Translations under genes and position numbers: made by a program
Notes under the pieces: generated by a model
Seen by the model: the letters and a program-made list of their open reading frames with translations, nothing else
Databases searched by the model: none
What the model was told of the DNA's origin: nothing
Assembly: GCF_014202315.1 (NCBI RefSeq)
Contig: NZ_JACHGN010000011.1
Location: forward strand, 305,261-369,260
Direction: 5' to 3'
Origin: Thermocatellispora tengchongensis
GTDB taxonomy: Bacteria > Actinomycetota > Actinomycetes > Streptosporangiales > Streptosporangiaceae
DNA: 64,000 nucleotides
Shown: positions 17,393 through 26,137 of the stretch, piece by piece
Layout of the letters: each line of letters begins with the position of its first letter
Position numbering within the stretch: position 1 is the first letter of the stretch

Positions 17393-17703
17393 GGGACCAG
17401 CTACCTGACCGGCGAGGGGCAGCACAGCGCGGCCGCGCCCGCGCGGACGAGGAAGCACGGCGACGCGCCGCCCGCCGAATCCGCACGCACCGACCTGGTG
17501 GCGCTGCGCCGTCGCGGTGCCGGTACCGATCTGGCGCCCAATGCCGGGAGGCGCGGCACGGATCGACGCCGTCCCAACCGGCCGTACCGGTCCATGGCCG
17601 CTCCCGGACGGCTTCGAGCGCCACCTGGAGGAGAGGCGCACACCGCCGATCAGCACCGAGTCCGTTGTGGTCCCGGTGACCCGGTCCACGGTGAGGACGT
17701 GGC
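17393..17703. other. Gap with no recognisable gene
   Basis: 311 bp of GC-rich DNA with long open frames in several directions, as expected by chance at this GC content. None has a ribosome site or a family motif. It separates two leftward genes and may hold the promoter of the broken hydrolase. Confidence 0.4.
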
Positions 17704-17937
17704 TCACCGGCGGCCCGACCTGACGTGGTGAACGATGAGGCCGGCGATGCATGCGACCGCCACCAGCCCGGAGGGGAGTCCGATGAGCAGGCTGCCACGG
17801 CCGATCGTGCCGGCGACGATGTTGACGGACAAGGCGGTGACGAGGATCGTCCACAGCAGGGCGCGCAGAGCCCAGGCGTTGCGCCGAGTCACGGGCCGCC
17901 GCCGTCCTTGGGGGTCGATGCGGTAGGGATCGTCCAT
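17704..17937 (-). CDS. Small two-helix membrane protein
   Basis: 77 aa (MDDPYRIDPQGRRRPVTRRN ...). A basic N-terminus of ~20 residues is followed by two hydrophobic helices, ALLWTILVTALSVNIVAGTI and LIGLPSGLVAVACIAGLIVH, ending HHVRSGRR. No functional family is recognised. It is divergent from the histidine kinase at 18048 with a 110-bp gap, so it may be a target or accessory of that two-component pair, as small membrane proteins often are next to NarL-type systems. Function unknown. Confidence 0.65.
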   Translation of the reverse strand: MDDPYRIDPQGRRRPVTRRNAWALRALLWTILVTALSVNIVAGTIGRGSLLIGLPSGLVAVACIAGLIVHHVRSGRR

Positions 17938-18047
17938 ACCCCGGACGTTAGGGGCGCGCCACGTCCGAGAGGATCCCGTCACCTGGCCGATCGTGGTAGA
18001 GCTGGCTGGAGTGTCGCCGTCATGACGCTCACCTAGAGTGTCTTGCT

Positions 18048-19253
18048 GTGACACGTGACGCCTTCGAGGCTCTGGACCGCCTCGCGGGAGGACTGGGCAC
18101 GGCCCTGCTGGCCTTTGCGACATTGACCGGCTGGGTGGTCGTCGGAGCCGCGTGCCTCATCGGGATCGGACTGCCGATGGTGCAGCCGATGCTGTCGGTG
18201 ACCCGGTCCGTGGCCGAGCGGGAACGGGTCAGGCTGGGCCGCTGGGGCGAACACGTGGTCAGCCCCTATCCGGCCGCGAGACCTGCCAAGGGCTGGCGCA
18301 CCGACCCGGCCACCCTGCGCGACCTGATCTGGCTCGCCGTTCACGGCTCCTTCGGTCTTCTGCTCGGTCTGCTGGGGATCGCGCTGCCCGTCATGGGGCT
18401 GCGCGACGCCTCGTTTCCCCTGTGGTGGCACCTCCTGCCCGACGGCGAGACCGGCTCCTCTCTCGGCATCCCCGTGCACACCTGGCCCGGCGTCATGGCA
18501 GTCAGCCTGTCGGGCTTCGTCTGGCTGGCCATCAGCATGATGTGCAGCCGCCCGATCGCACGCCTTCAGTCCTTGCCCGGTCGGCGGCTGCTCACCCCGC
18601 ACCCGTCCGTCGACCTCTCCGAGCGGGTCGCCCGGCTGACCGCCACCCGGGCCGGCGCGCTCGCCGCGCATGCGGCCGAGTTGCGGCGTATCGAGCGCGC
18701 ACTCCACGATGGCGCGCAGAACCGGCTCCTGGCCGTCGTCGTCATGGCCACGGCCGCGAAACGAGCACTGGAACGTGACCCGGCGACCATCGGTCCCGCG
18801 CTCGACCGCGTCCAGATCGCCGCCGAGCAGGCGCTGGCCGAACTGCGCGGCGTGGTACGCAGCATTCTGCCGCCGATCCTGGAGAACAAGGGCCTCGCCG
18901 GCGCGCTCAGCGCGCTCGCCACCGGCTCCCCCATCCCTTGCGACCTGAGCGTAGGACAACTCGGGCACCTGCCCTTGTCCGTGGAGGCGACCGCCTACTT
19001 CACGGTCGCGGAGGCGTTGACCAACGCCGCCAAACACAGCGGCGCCACACGCCTCAGGGCCGAGGTGGCCAGACACGGCGAGGTTCTCCAGATCGAGGTG
19101 GAGGACGACGGAGTCGGAGGCGCCTGGGAACGCGACGGGTCGGGCCTGGCGGGCATCCGTCGACGTGTGGAAGCACACGACGGCTCGCTCACCCTGACCA
19201 GTCCCCGAGGCGGGCCGACGAGGATGAAATTGGAACTGCCGTGCGCATCGTGA
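18048..19253 (+). CDS. NarL-type sensor histidine kinase (first pair)
   Basis: 401 aa from GTG 18048. It has an N-terminal membrane sensor with four hydrophobic segments (residues ~15-45, ~95-125 and ~140-165), the layout of the DUF1700/putative-sensor group next to HisKA_3 kinases. The dimerisation helix carries the phospho-accepting His in RRIERALHDGAQNRL. The ATPase has the N box EALTNAAKHSGATRL and G-rich motifs DDGVGGAWERDGSGLAGIRRRV. There is no periplasmic ligand domain, so it may sense membrane state. It overlaps the response regulator by 13 bp, giving coupled translation. Confidence 0.92.
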   Translation: MTRDAFEALDRLAGGLGTALLAFATLTGWVVVGAACLIGIGLPMVQPMLSVTRSVAERERVRLGRWGEHVVSPYPAARPAKGWRTDPATLRDLIWLAVHGSFGLLLGLLGIALPVMGLRDASFPLWWHLLPDGETGSSLGIPVHTWPGVMAVSLSGFVWLAISMMCSRPIARLQSLPGRRLLTPHPSVDLSERVARLTATRAGALAAHAAELRRIERALHDGAQNRLLAVVVMATAAKRALERDPATIGPALDRVQIAAEQALAELRGVVRSILPPILENKGLAGALSALATGSPIPCDLSVGQLGHLPLSVEATAYFTVAEALTNAAKHSGATRLRAEVARHGEVLQIEVEDDGVGGAWERDGSGLAGIRRRVEAHDGSLTLTSPRGGPTRMKLELPCAS

Positions 19254-19879
19254 TCGCTGAGGACGACGCCCTCCTGCGCGAAGGTCTGGTCATGCTGCTC
19301 GGCGGCGAAGGCTTCGAGGTGGTCGCGGCCGTCTCGAATCCGCAGGAGTTCCTCGCCGCGGTCGCCCGGCACTCTCCCGACGTGGCGGTGGTGGACGTCC
19401 GCATGCCGCCCACCCATACCGACGAAGGCATCAAAGCCGCTGTAGAGGCCAGAAGGTCACACCCCGGCATGGGCGTGCTCGTGCTGTCGGCCTATGTCGA
19501 GCAGGCGTTCGCCACCGAACTGCTGGCCGACGGCGCCCGTAGCGTGGGCTACCTGCTGAAGGAGCGCGTGGGACAGTTCAAGGAGTTCCTCGACGCGCTG
19601 AAGAGAGTGGCTTCCGGCGGCGTGGCCATCGACCCCGAAGTCATCGCCCAGCTGTTCATCCGCCGCCGTGGGCCCTTGGACCGCCTCACCCCCAGGGAGC
19701 GGGAGGTGCTCGCGCTGATGGCCGAGGGGCTCGGCAACGTCGTGATCGCGGAGCGCCTGCAGATCACGGAAGGTGCCGTGCACAAACACATCAGCAGCAT
19801 CTTCGGCAAGCTCGACCTGGCCCCGACCGACCGCGTGAGCCGCAGGGTCACCGCGGTCTTGCGCTATCTGGAGGGATGA
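19241..19879 (+). CDS. NarL/FixJ response regulator (first pair)
   Basis: 212 aa from GTG 19241, inside the 3' end of the kinase gene. The receiver domain has acidic pocket EDDALLREG, phosphorylated Asp in DVAVVDVRMPPTHTDEG, Ser in VLVLSAYVEQ and Lys in YLLKERVG. The LuxR HTH is LTPREREVLALMAEGLGNVV, then ITEGAVHKHISSIFGKLDL. The closest comparison is the response regulator at 22555, which shares the PPxHTDEG and GYLLK(E/D)RV patterns. Targets are unknown; the divergent small membrane protein and the serine hydrolase between the two systems are candidates. Confidence 0.93.
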   Translation: MRIVIAEDDALLREGLVMLLGGEGFEVVAAVSNPQEFLAAVARHSPDVAVVDVRMPPTHTDEGIKAAVEARRSHPGMGVLVLSAYVEQAFATELLADGARSVGYLLKERVGQFKEFLDALKRVASGGVAIDPEVIAQLFIRRRGPLDRLTPREREVLALMAEGLGNVVIAERLQITEGAVHKHISSIFGKLDLAPTDRVSRRVTAVLRYLEG

Positions 19880-20025
19880 CGCACCCTGCGGCATCCGCCG
19901 GAACCATGCCTGGAGTGAAGCGTCCCGCCCACCGTCGTCCTGACCCGCTCTTCTGTCCGATGCGACGTATGTCGCGCAGAACAGGGGGCGGGTCCCGAGC
20001 CAGACCACCGGGCGGAGAACGCGGT

Positions 20026-21168
20026 TCACCGGGCGCACAGCGCGTGGTCCACGAGCGGGTGCAGGGCCTTGTGGTCGCGGGCCTGGAGGTGATCGCCGTT
20101 GCTGCTGGCGGACACCACCACACTGCGCCGGCCGTCCGGGGTGACGCCACCGCGCGTGGAGTAGCCGAGCGCGTCACCCCAGTGCGTCCAGTATCCGCCG
20201 CCGCACGTCAGCGGGAACCACATCAGGCCCAGGCCGTACCTCATGCCGGGCAGGAGCTTGCGGTATCCGGCGCTGACCGGAACGGTGCGGCGCATCTCCG
20301 TGAGCTGGGCGGGAGGGAGCAGCCTGCCCGTGACCAGGGCGGTGAAGAAGCGGTTGACGTCCGAGGTGCTGCTGACCATGCCGCTCGCCGCGCCGTCCAC
20401 GGTGGGGTTGAGCACGGTCGTGTCGACCATTGGCCCGCCTGGCGTGAACTGCCGGTAGCCGCGGGCGTGGGGACCGGCTATGAACGGGTTCTCGGTGGGC
20501 GTCGTGGTGTCGGCGAGCCGAAGCGGGACGATGATCCGCTCGGTGACCTCCCGCTGCCAACTCCGCCCGGTGACCCTTTGAATGATCATGCCGGCCAGCA
20601 CGTAATTGATGTTGGAGTAGTTCCAGTCCTCTCCGGGGGAGAACAGCGGCCGGTTGCGCATGGCGAGGGCGACGACCTGCTCAGGGCTGTAGGTGCGGAA
20701 GCGGTGGCGCAGGTAGCCCCGCTCGGAAGCGCCTCCGGCGTAGTCCTCGTCGGTGGGGCTCGGCAGCCCGCTGGTCATCTGGAGCAGGTGCCGCACGCTG
20801 ACCTTCCGCCCGTCGTTGCCGTTGCCCGCGACCAGGCCGGGCAGCCACTTGTCCACCGTGTCGTCGAGGGCGAGCCTGCCCTCGCCCACGAGTTGAAGCA
20901 TCACCGTGGCCACGAAGGGCTTGGTGACGCTGGCGATGCGGATCCGGGCGTTCATCGGGACGGGACGCCTCGTGCGGAGGTCCCCGACGCCACTGCGGGC
21001 TTTGAACCGTCGCCCGTCGAGGTGCGCCTCGGCGAGGACGCCGGCGACGCCGATGTCGCGCACGGCGTTCACGTCTCGCTGGAGCCGGGCCTGGTCGTAG
21101 CCGGGCGCGGAGAAGGATGTCGCCGCGAAGAACGCGACGGTGAGGCCCGTGACGAACGATGACGGCAT
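20026..21168 (-). CDS. Secreted serine hydrolase (class C beta-lactamase / DD-peptidase family)
   Basis: 380 aa from ATG 21168 with GGAAGGA upstream. A hydrophobic N-terminus (FVTGLTVAFFAATSFSAPG) looks like a short signal peptide. The active-site motifs of the beta-lactamase-related S12 family are present: SxxK as ASVTKPF (~residue 85), YxN as WNYSNINYV (~185) and HxG as YWTHWGDALGYS (~330). S12 members include D-Ala-D-Ala carboxypeptidases and esterases, so a cell-wall role is likely but not proven. It is divergent from the second histidine kinase and convergent with the first pair, which suggests envelope-stress control by one or both. Confidence 0.9.
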   Translation of the reverse strand: MPSSFVTGLTVAFFAATSFSAPGYDQARLQRDVNAVRDIGVAGVLAEAHLDGRRFKARSGVGDLRTRRPVPMNARIRIASVTKPFVATVMLQLVGEGRLALDDTVDKWLPGLVAGNGNDGRKVSVRHLLQMTSGLPSPTDEDYAGGASERGYLRHRFRTYSPEQVVALAMRNRPLFSPGEDWNYSNINYVLAGMIIQRVTGRSWQREVTERIIVPLRLADTTTPTENPFIAGPHARGYRQFTPGGPMVDTTVLNPTVDGAASGMVSSTSDVNRFFTALVTGRLLPPAQLTEMRRTVPVSAGYRKLLPGMRYGLGLMWFPLTCGGGYWTHWGDALGYSTRGGVTPDGRRSVVVSASSNGDHLQARDHKALHPLVDHALCAR

Positions 21169-21328
21169 GAAAGAGTCCTTCCGGAGGGATTGCGTGCCGC
21201 CAACCGTAGGCACGGGCGGGGTGCCGGGCGATCGGGCACGCTCCCGTCTCCCGCCGCGTGCCCCCCGCACCGCGATGGTTCGGCCTGCACGATGGACAGG
21301 CGGTGACACGTTCGGGAAACCTGGACGG

Positions 21329-22546
21329 GTGTACTCCTCCCCCAGAACCTGGTCGGAGCTCCGGTACGCGGTCACCGGCCTTCCGGTCGCGGTGGCCGGC
21401 TTCGCCTGCGTGGCCGTCCTGCTGGGCGCGGGGCTCGTGCTGGCGATCACCGTGGTCGGCCTGCCGGTGCTCGTGGGCGGGCTCCACGTGGCCACCTGGT
21501 TGGGAGCGCTGGAACGGCGGCGCGCCGCCGCCGGGCTCGGCGTCACGGTGGCCGCCCCGGTACGGCCGGCCGCACCGCCGGACCTTCTGGGCAGGATCCG
21601 GGCCCGGCTCGCCGATCCGGCCGGCTGGCGGGCCGCGCTGCACGCGCTGCTCAAGCCAGTGACGGCCTTCGCCGGCCTGGGAGCCGTAACGGTTTTCTGG
21701 GCCGGTGGCCTGGCCGAGCTCACCTACCCGATCTGGCGGCTCGCCGGCCTGACCCAGCAGTGGGGCGGCGCTCCGCTGGATGACTGGCCGCGTTCGCTCC
21801 TGGCGGCCGCGGTGGGCGCGGTGCTGCTGCTGTTCGCGCCGCGGGCGGTGCACGGCGCGCTCGCGCTGGACCGGCTGCTGGCCAGGAAGCTGCTCGGCCC
21901 GACCCGGTACTCCGAGCGCCTTCGCCACCTCGAATCCACCCGCAGCCAGGTCGTGGACGACTCGGCGGCGATGCTGCGCCGTATCGAGCGGGATCTGCAC
22001 GACGGCGCGCAGGCCAGGATGGTGGCGGTCACCATGGACCTGGTGACCGCCAAGAAGATCCTCAAGGACGGCGATCCGGAGAAGGCGGGAGAGGTCATCG
22101 ATCTCGCGCACCGAAACGCCACCGCGGCCGTGACCGAGCTGCGCGACCTGGCCAGGGGCATCCACCCGGCGGCGCTGGACCGAGGGCTGGACACCGCGCT
22201 CGCCACCCTCGCCTCCCACAGCGCCGTCCCGGTCACCCTGCGCGTCGCCCTGCCGCGGCGGCCAGCCAAGGCGATCGAGTCGATCGTTTACTTCTGCGCC
22301 GCCGAGCTGCTGGCGAACGTGCTCAAGCACAGTCGCGCCGAACAGGCCTGGCTCGAAGTGACCCAGGACGGCGACCTGCTGCGCCTGCGCGTGCAGGACA
22401 ACGGCGCCGGAGGCGCCGTGGCCGGCGCGACCGGGGGCCTCGCGGGGCTCGGCGACCGGGTGCGGGCCGTGGACGGGAGGCTGACGATCAGCAGCCCGCC
22501 TGGGGGACCTACCCTGGTCGTCGTCGAGTTGCCGATCCGGCTGTGA
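21329..22546 (+). CDS. NarL-type sensor histidine kinase (second pair)
   Basis: About 405 aa from GTG 21329 (VYSSPRTWSEL); ATG 21275 is an alternative. The N-terminal sensor has paired hydrophobic segments (GLPVAVAGFACVAVLLGAGL and the following LAITVVGLPVLVGGL, then two more near residues 120-200), the classic putative-sensor domain of actinobacterial NarL kinases. The phosphorylation site is RRIERDLHDGAQARMVA; the ATPase has ELLANVLKHSRAEQ and DNGAGGA ... GGLAGLGDRVRAVDG. The next response regulator starts 9 bp after its stop. It is paralogous in layout to the kinase at 18048, though not close. Confidence 0.92.
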   Translation: MYSSPRTWSELRYAVTGLPVAVAGFACVAVLLGAGLVLAITVVGLPVLVGGLHVATWLGALERRRAAAGLGVTVAAPVRPAAPPDLLGRIRARLADPAGWRAALHALLKPVTAFAGLGAVTVFWAGGLAELTYPIWRLAGLTQQWGGAPLDDWPRSLLAAAVGAVLLLFAPRAVHGALALDRLLARKLLGPTRYSERLRHLESTRSQVVDDSAAMLRRIERDLHDGAQARMVAVTMDLVTAKKILKDGDPEKAGEVIDLAHRNATAAVTELRDLARGIHPAALDRGLDTALATLASHSAVPVTLRVALPRRPAKAIESIVYFCAAELLANVLKHSRAEQAWLEVTQDGDLLRLRVQDNGAGGAVAGATGGLAGLGDRVRAVDGRLTISSPPGGPTLVVVELPIRL

Positions 22547-22554
22547 GGCCATAT

Positions 22555-23208
22555 ATGCGCATCGTGATCGCGGAGGATTCGGTGGTCATCCGCGAGGGCA
22601 TGGCCAGGCTCCTGCACCATCACGGGCACACGGTGGTCGCCGAGACAGGCGACGGGGAGTCGCTGCGCGCCGCGGTGGCCTCCCACCGGCCCGAGGTCGC
22701 CATCATCGACGTCCGGATGCCTCCGCACCACACGGACGAAGGGCTGCGCGCGGCGATCGCGCTGCGCCGCGACCATCCGGACGTGGGCATCCTGCTGTTC
22801 TCCCAGTACATCGAGACGCGTTACGCCGCCGAACTCCTCGCCGGCCGCTCCGGCGGGGTGGGCTACCTTCTCAAGGACCGCGTGTCGGCCGTGGAGGACT
22901 TCCTCGACGCTCTGGAGAGGATCTCCGCGGGCGGCACCGCCCTCGATCCGGAGGTGGTGACTCAGCTCATGCGGGCCGGCCGCCGCACCGACCCGATCGA
23001 CGCCCTCACCGCACGCGAGAGGGAGGTGCTGGCGCTCATGGCAGAGGGCCGCTCCAACACCGCCATCGCACGGAGCCTTCACATCGGCGACCGTGCGGTG
23101 GAGAAGCACATCAGCGGCATCTTCACCAAACTGGGCCTGCCCATGTCCCAGGACGCGCACCGGCGGGTCCTCGCCGTCCTCCGCCACCTCGACCAGGCGA
23201 ACGGCTGA
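22555..23208 (+). CDS. NarL/FixJ response regulator (second pair)
   Basis: 217 aa from ATG 22555, with TGAGG 6 bases upstream overlapping the kinase stop. Receiver: EDSVVIREGMARLL, Asp in VAIIDVRMPPHHTDEG, LLFSQYIETRYA and Lys in YLLKDRVSAVED. HTH: LTAREREVLALMAEGRSNTA, then GDRAVEKHISGIFTKLGL. It belongs to the same subfamily as the regulator at 19241. The two pairs probably arose from an old duplication or from parallel recruitment around the serine hydrolase gene. Confidence 0.93.
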   Translation: MRIVIAEDSVVIREGMARLLHHHGHTVVAETGDGESLRAAVASHRPEVAIIDVRMPPHHTDEGLRAAIALRRDHPDVGILLFSQYIETRYAAELLAGRSGGVGYLLKDRVSAVEDFLDALERISAGGTALDPEVVTQLMRAGRRTDPIDALTAREREVLALMAEGRSNTAIARSLHIGDRAVEKHISGIFTKLGLPMSQDAHRRVLAVLRHLDQANG

Positions 23209-23297
23209 GCCCCACCCGCTACCACGGCGCGGACTGCTCTCCCAGCGGCCCGGCGGCTTGTCCTACGAAATACCGCGAGGGCTGTCAGGAGGGGCAC

Positions 23298-23537
23298 ATG
23301 ACGACCACCGACCCGTTCGATTTCACCACCGAACGCGCGGACCGTTTCCACACCTCATACGCCGCGGGCGAGCTGCAACGCCGACTTTATGCCGAGGCAT
23401 TCGCGGACGAGTACCCGGCTGAGGTAGACCCCACCAGCAGTTGTACTTGGTCGGTACTCGCGGCGATGCTGCGCGGACTCCGGCTGGGCCCCGATGAGAT
23501 TCTGGTGGATCTGGGCTCCTCCGGGGGCGGGCACTGA
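23298..23537 (+). pseudogene. Truncated SAM-dependent methyltransferase
   Basis: The first 79 codons are a normal class I methyltransferase start: MTTTDPFDFTTERADRFHTS, then LRLGPDEILVDLGSSGGGH, where motif I should read DLGCGxGG. A stop follows inside motif I and no continuation is found in other frames. AGGAGGGGCAC precedes ATG 23298, so the start is real. The remaining ~180 residues are missing, so it is a 3'-truncated relic. The 15-bp inverted repeat at 23737 lies 200 bp beyond the break and may mark the rearrangement. Confidence 0.72.
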
Positions 23538-23736
23538 ACCTGCCACGCCTGTGACCGGATCGAACTCGTACACCACTCCCGTGGACGGGTGACGGAGTGG
23601 GCCACAGGCCATGACAGATCGGTGTAAGGCTCGCGACAGCCGTCCGGGACACGATGGTTCCATGTCGATGATGGAAGGGGAGGCGAATGCGTCGCAGTAG
23701 GGACCAGTAGGTTCGGCACATGACCGACAGCACATC

Positions 23737-23796
23737 CAACGGAACTCCCGCTGAAAGGTGATCCCGAGCGACGCCGTTCTGGCGGGAGTTCCGTTG
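23737..23796. repeat. 15-bp perfect inverted repeat with 30-base loop
   Basis: CAACGGAACTCCCGC (23737-23751) and GCGGGAGTTCCGTTG (23782-23796) are exact reverse complements. Outside them, GACAGCA (left) and TGCTGTC (right) extend the pairing with a 4-base bulge, giving a stem of ~22 bp. It lies in a 468-bp region with no gene between the truncated methyltransferase and a leftward operon. Possible meanings are a two-way terminator, a small mobile-element relic or a regulatory RNA stem. No flanking target-site duplication was found by eye. Confidence 0.6.
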
Positions 23797-23858
23797 CTGT
23801 CTTCGCGGGCTGTTGCCGCCTCGCGCCCGCGCACCCGTACCCGGCGGCACGGAAACGG

Positions 23859-23895
23859 CGAGATCCCGTCCGATCCAGGATCGGACGGGATCTCG
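23859..23895 (-). terminator. Near-perfect 18-bp palindrome, terminator of the leftward secretome operon
   Basis: CGAGATCCCGTCCGATCC (23859-23876) is followed by one A and then its exact reverse complement to 23895. It lies 111 bp past the stop (24006) of the leftward tachylectin/DMFase-like gene, the right place to end that transcript. It also faces the truncated methyltransferase, so it can act both ways. Confidence 0.7.
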
Positions 23896-24005
23896 GCGAC
23901 CTCCTTCAGGCCATCTCAGCAACGGCCCGGCTGCCGGTGATGCAGGTGGAGCTCTGCGCCGCCGGAGGTGTCAGTAGCGGATCCGGCGACGCGGGGATCT
24001 CGTGC

Positions 24006-26117
24006 TCATCCGGCGGCGCGGGCGAGGACGTTCCGCATGATCCGGCCGATCGCGGCGTCGTACGGCAATGCGCCGTTGAAGGAGATCGAACCGGCGCTGA
24101 ACACCCAGCCCCCATTGGCCTTGGGCAGATACAGCATGGCCGCCCCGCCCGCCGGATTGTCGCCCTGGGCGATGATCTGGGCCCCTGGTGTGCCGCTGCG
24201 GGGGATGATGTCGACCTCCCAGCCGCTCGCCGCGCCGTTGAAGGCCCTCCCGCCGAAGGTGTCGCCTGGGCGCAGGCCGGTTCCCTCCAGCAGCGGGTGT
24301 GCGGAAACCACCCGGTAAGGATGGAAGTCCATGTAGGCGGGGCCGAGCTCGACGCCGAGGATTTGCGCCTCGGACAGGCCGATCGCGCCGAAGACGTCCC
24401 TGTCTCCGTTCGCGGTGCGGTGCAGGGCGGCGGTCCCGTCCGAGGTGTAGTCCATGCGCTCGTACAGGCCGTTCCCGCCGGTATAGACGACGCGGCCGCC
24501 GCCATCCAGGTAGGAGACCACGGTCTGGCGCATGCGCTGGGACCAGTACTCAGGGTGGCTGCCGAGCACCAGGGCCCGGTACTGGCCGAGCCATCCGGGA
24601 TCGGCGTGCAGGTCCTGGTCGGTGTAGCAGTCGTACGCGATGCCCGCCCCGGTCATCCATCGCAGCAGGAGCAGATCGCTGTACAGCGTGTGGCTGATCC
24701 GCCCGTCGTCCTCGACCTCCATGCTGGTGGTGGGACGGTGGAAGGTGACGGTACGGCGGCGCCCGGCCTCGCCCACCGTGTACTGGTTGTGGCCGCCCCA
24801 GTGGTTGTAGGCGTTGTAGGTGTTCGTCGGCAAAAGGACGGCGATGGCGGCCTGGGGGCGAGCCGGCCGCACCACGAAGGGCACGTGGCGGCGTAAGCCC
24901 TCAGTTGTGGAGAGCCGGACGGAGTACACCCCGGACTGCCAGTCCGCGGGCACGGTGAAGCCGAACCGTTCGGCCCACCCGCAGCCGTCACGGCGGTAGC
25001 CCTCGGGCAGCATCTGCAAGCCGCCGGCCACCGGCGCCGCCGCGCGCACCACGGCGGGCGCACCCTCGCCGGTGTGGCGGACGACGGCGGCGGTCACCGA
25101 AGCGGTGGTCGCCGAGATCGCGAACCCTGCCCGCGTTCCCTGCCTGATAGCCGACGTGATCGGGTAGCCTTGCAGCGCGCCGGTGCGCTCGATCGAGAAC
25201 CCCTTCCCCACGACCGTGCGGCTGCCGCCGTTCGCCCAGATGGCGCGGCCGTCGGCGGCGACCGTTGTGGCGTTGGTCAGGCGGTACCACACCAGCGTGT
25301 CGTCATCTCCCGGCACCGCGCCCTCGTCGGTGGCAACGGCGTAGATCACGCCGCCGTCGCCGGCGAACACGTGCTTCTGGCCGCCCTCTCCCCATCCGCC
25401 GCCGATGTCGACGGCGTTGCCGCCGCCCTCCCATCGGCCGGTGTCGGCGCGGTAGCGCCACCAGTGCAGGTTTCCACCGTTGCGGAGTCCGAGGATGACC
25501 CCGCTCGGACCGGCCAGCAGACGCATGTACGGCTTGAAGCCGTCGCCGATCCGAACGCCCGTGCCACCGTTCGCCCAGGCCCCGGGACCCGCCGTGCCGT
25601 CCCCGGCGAGGTACTGGTACCACCACAGCGCGCCGTTGGTGTCCCGCGCGTAGAGGACGCCACCGCGGCCACCGAAGATCTCCGGAAAGCGGTCGAACCC
25701 GGTGCCGATGACCGGGCCGCCGCCGTTCGCCCAGCGCCCGTCACCCGTGGCCGGATCGGTGACGACATACCGGTACCAGCGGATCCTGCCGTCCCCGCAG
25801 ACACCGAAGAGCTGCCCGTCATCGCCGGCGAGCACCGTTTCGAACTCGTGAAACCCGGTGCCGATCGCGCGGCCCACTCCGGGCGACCACTCCGGCCGCC
25901 CGGTCTCCCAGCCGGTGTGCCGGAACCACAGCAGCGTACCGTCGGCCTCGATCCCGTAGACGGCTCCCGCGCCGCTCGCCGTCAGCTGGATGAATCGCTG
26001 CCGCGGGTCGGAACTCGCCGCACGCGCCGCCTGGGGCAGCGCGGCGTGCACCGCGGCCGCGCCGACCAGTGCGGCGGCGCCTTGCAGCAGGCGGCGACGC
26101 CTGATCACCTGAGACAT
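24006..26117 (-). CDS. Tat-exported tachylectin-type propeller fused to N,N-dimethylformamidase-like domain
   Basis: 703 aa. A Tat signal (VIRRRRLLQGAAALVGAAAV) starts the protein. Residues ~40-310 are five to six repeats of the tachylectin-2 propeller type, e.g. AIGTGFHEFETVLAGDDGQL, GRIRWYRY, VIGTGFDRFPEIFGGRGGVL and ALWWYQYL. Residues ~390-700 match the C-terminal domain of the dimethylformamidase large subunit (AVLLPTNTYNAYNHWGGHNQY, VLGSHPEYWSQRMRQTVVSY, GGRVVYTGGNGLYERMDY), a glutamine-amidotransferase-like fold without the known metal-site half. It follows the CHAP protein by 20 bp, so the two are co-transcribed. Sugar binding plus an unknown hydrolytic or binding activity outside the cell is the best reading. 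Confidence 0.85.
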   Translation of the reverse strand: MSQVIRRRRLLQGAAALVGAAAVHAALPQAARAASSDPRQRFIQLTASGAGAVYGIEADGTLLWFRHTGWETGRPEWSPGVGRAIGTGFHEFETVLAGDDGQLFGVCGDGRIRWYRYVVTDPATGDGRWANGGGPVIGTGFDRFPEIFGGRGGVLYARDTNGALWWYQYLAGDGTAGPGAWANGGTGVRIGDGFKPYMRLLAGPSGVILGLRNGGNLHWWRYRADTGRWEGGGNAVDIGGGWGEGGQKHVFAGDGGVIYAVATDEGAVPGDDDTLVWYRLTNATTVAADGRAIWANGGSRTVVGKGFSIERTGALQGYPITSAIRQGTRAGFAISATTASVTAAVVRHTGEGAPAVVRAAAPVAGGLQMLPEGYRRDGCGWAERFGFTVPADWQSGVYSVRLSTTEGLRRHVPFVVRPARPQAAIAVLLPTNTYNAYNHWGGHNQYTVGEAGRRRTVTFHRPTTSMEVEDDGRISHTLYSDLLLLRWMTGAGIAYDCYTDQDLHADPGWLGQYRALVLGSHPEYWSQRMRQTVVSYLDGGGRVVYTGGNGLYERMDYTSDGTAALHRTANGDRDVFGAIGLSEAQILGVELGPAYMDFHPYRVVSAHPLLEGTGLRPGDTFGGRAFNGAASGWEVDIIPRSGTPGAQIIAQGDNPAGGAAMLYLPKANGGWVFSAGSISFNGALPYDAAIGRIMRNVLARAAG

Positions 26118-26137
26118 GGTGTCGTTCCTTCCGTGGT

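Noticed and set aside
20681..22552. Large leftward frame opposite the second histidine kinase
   Set aside because: It lies antisense to a well-supported kinase, and its translation is low-complexity Arg/Gly/Gln text.
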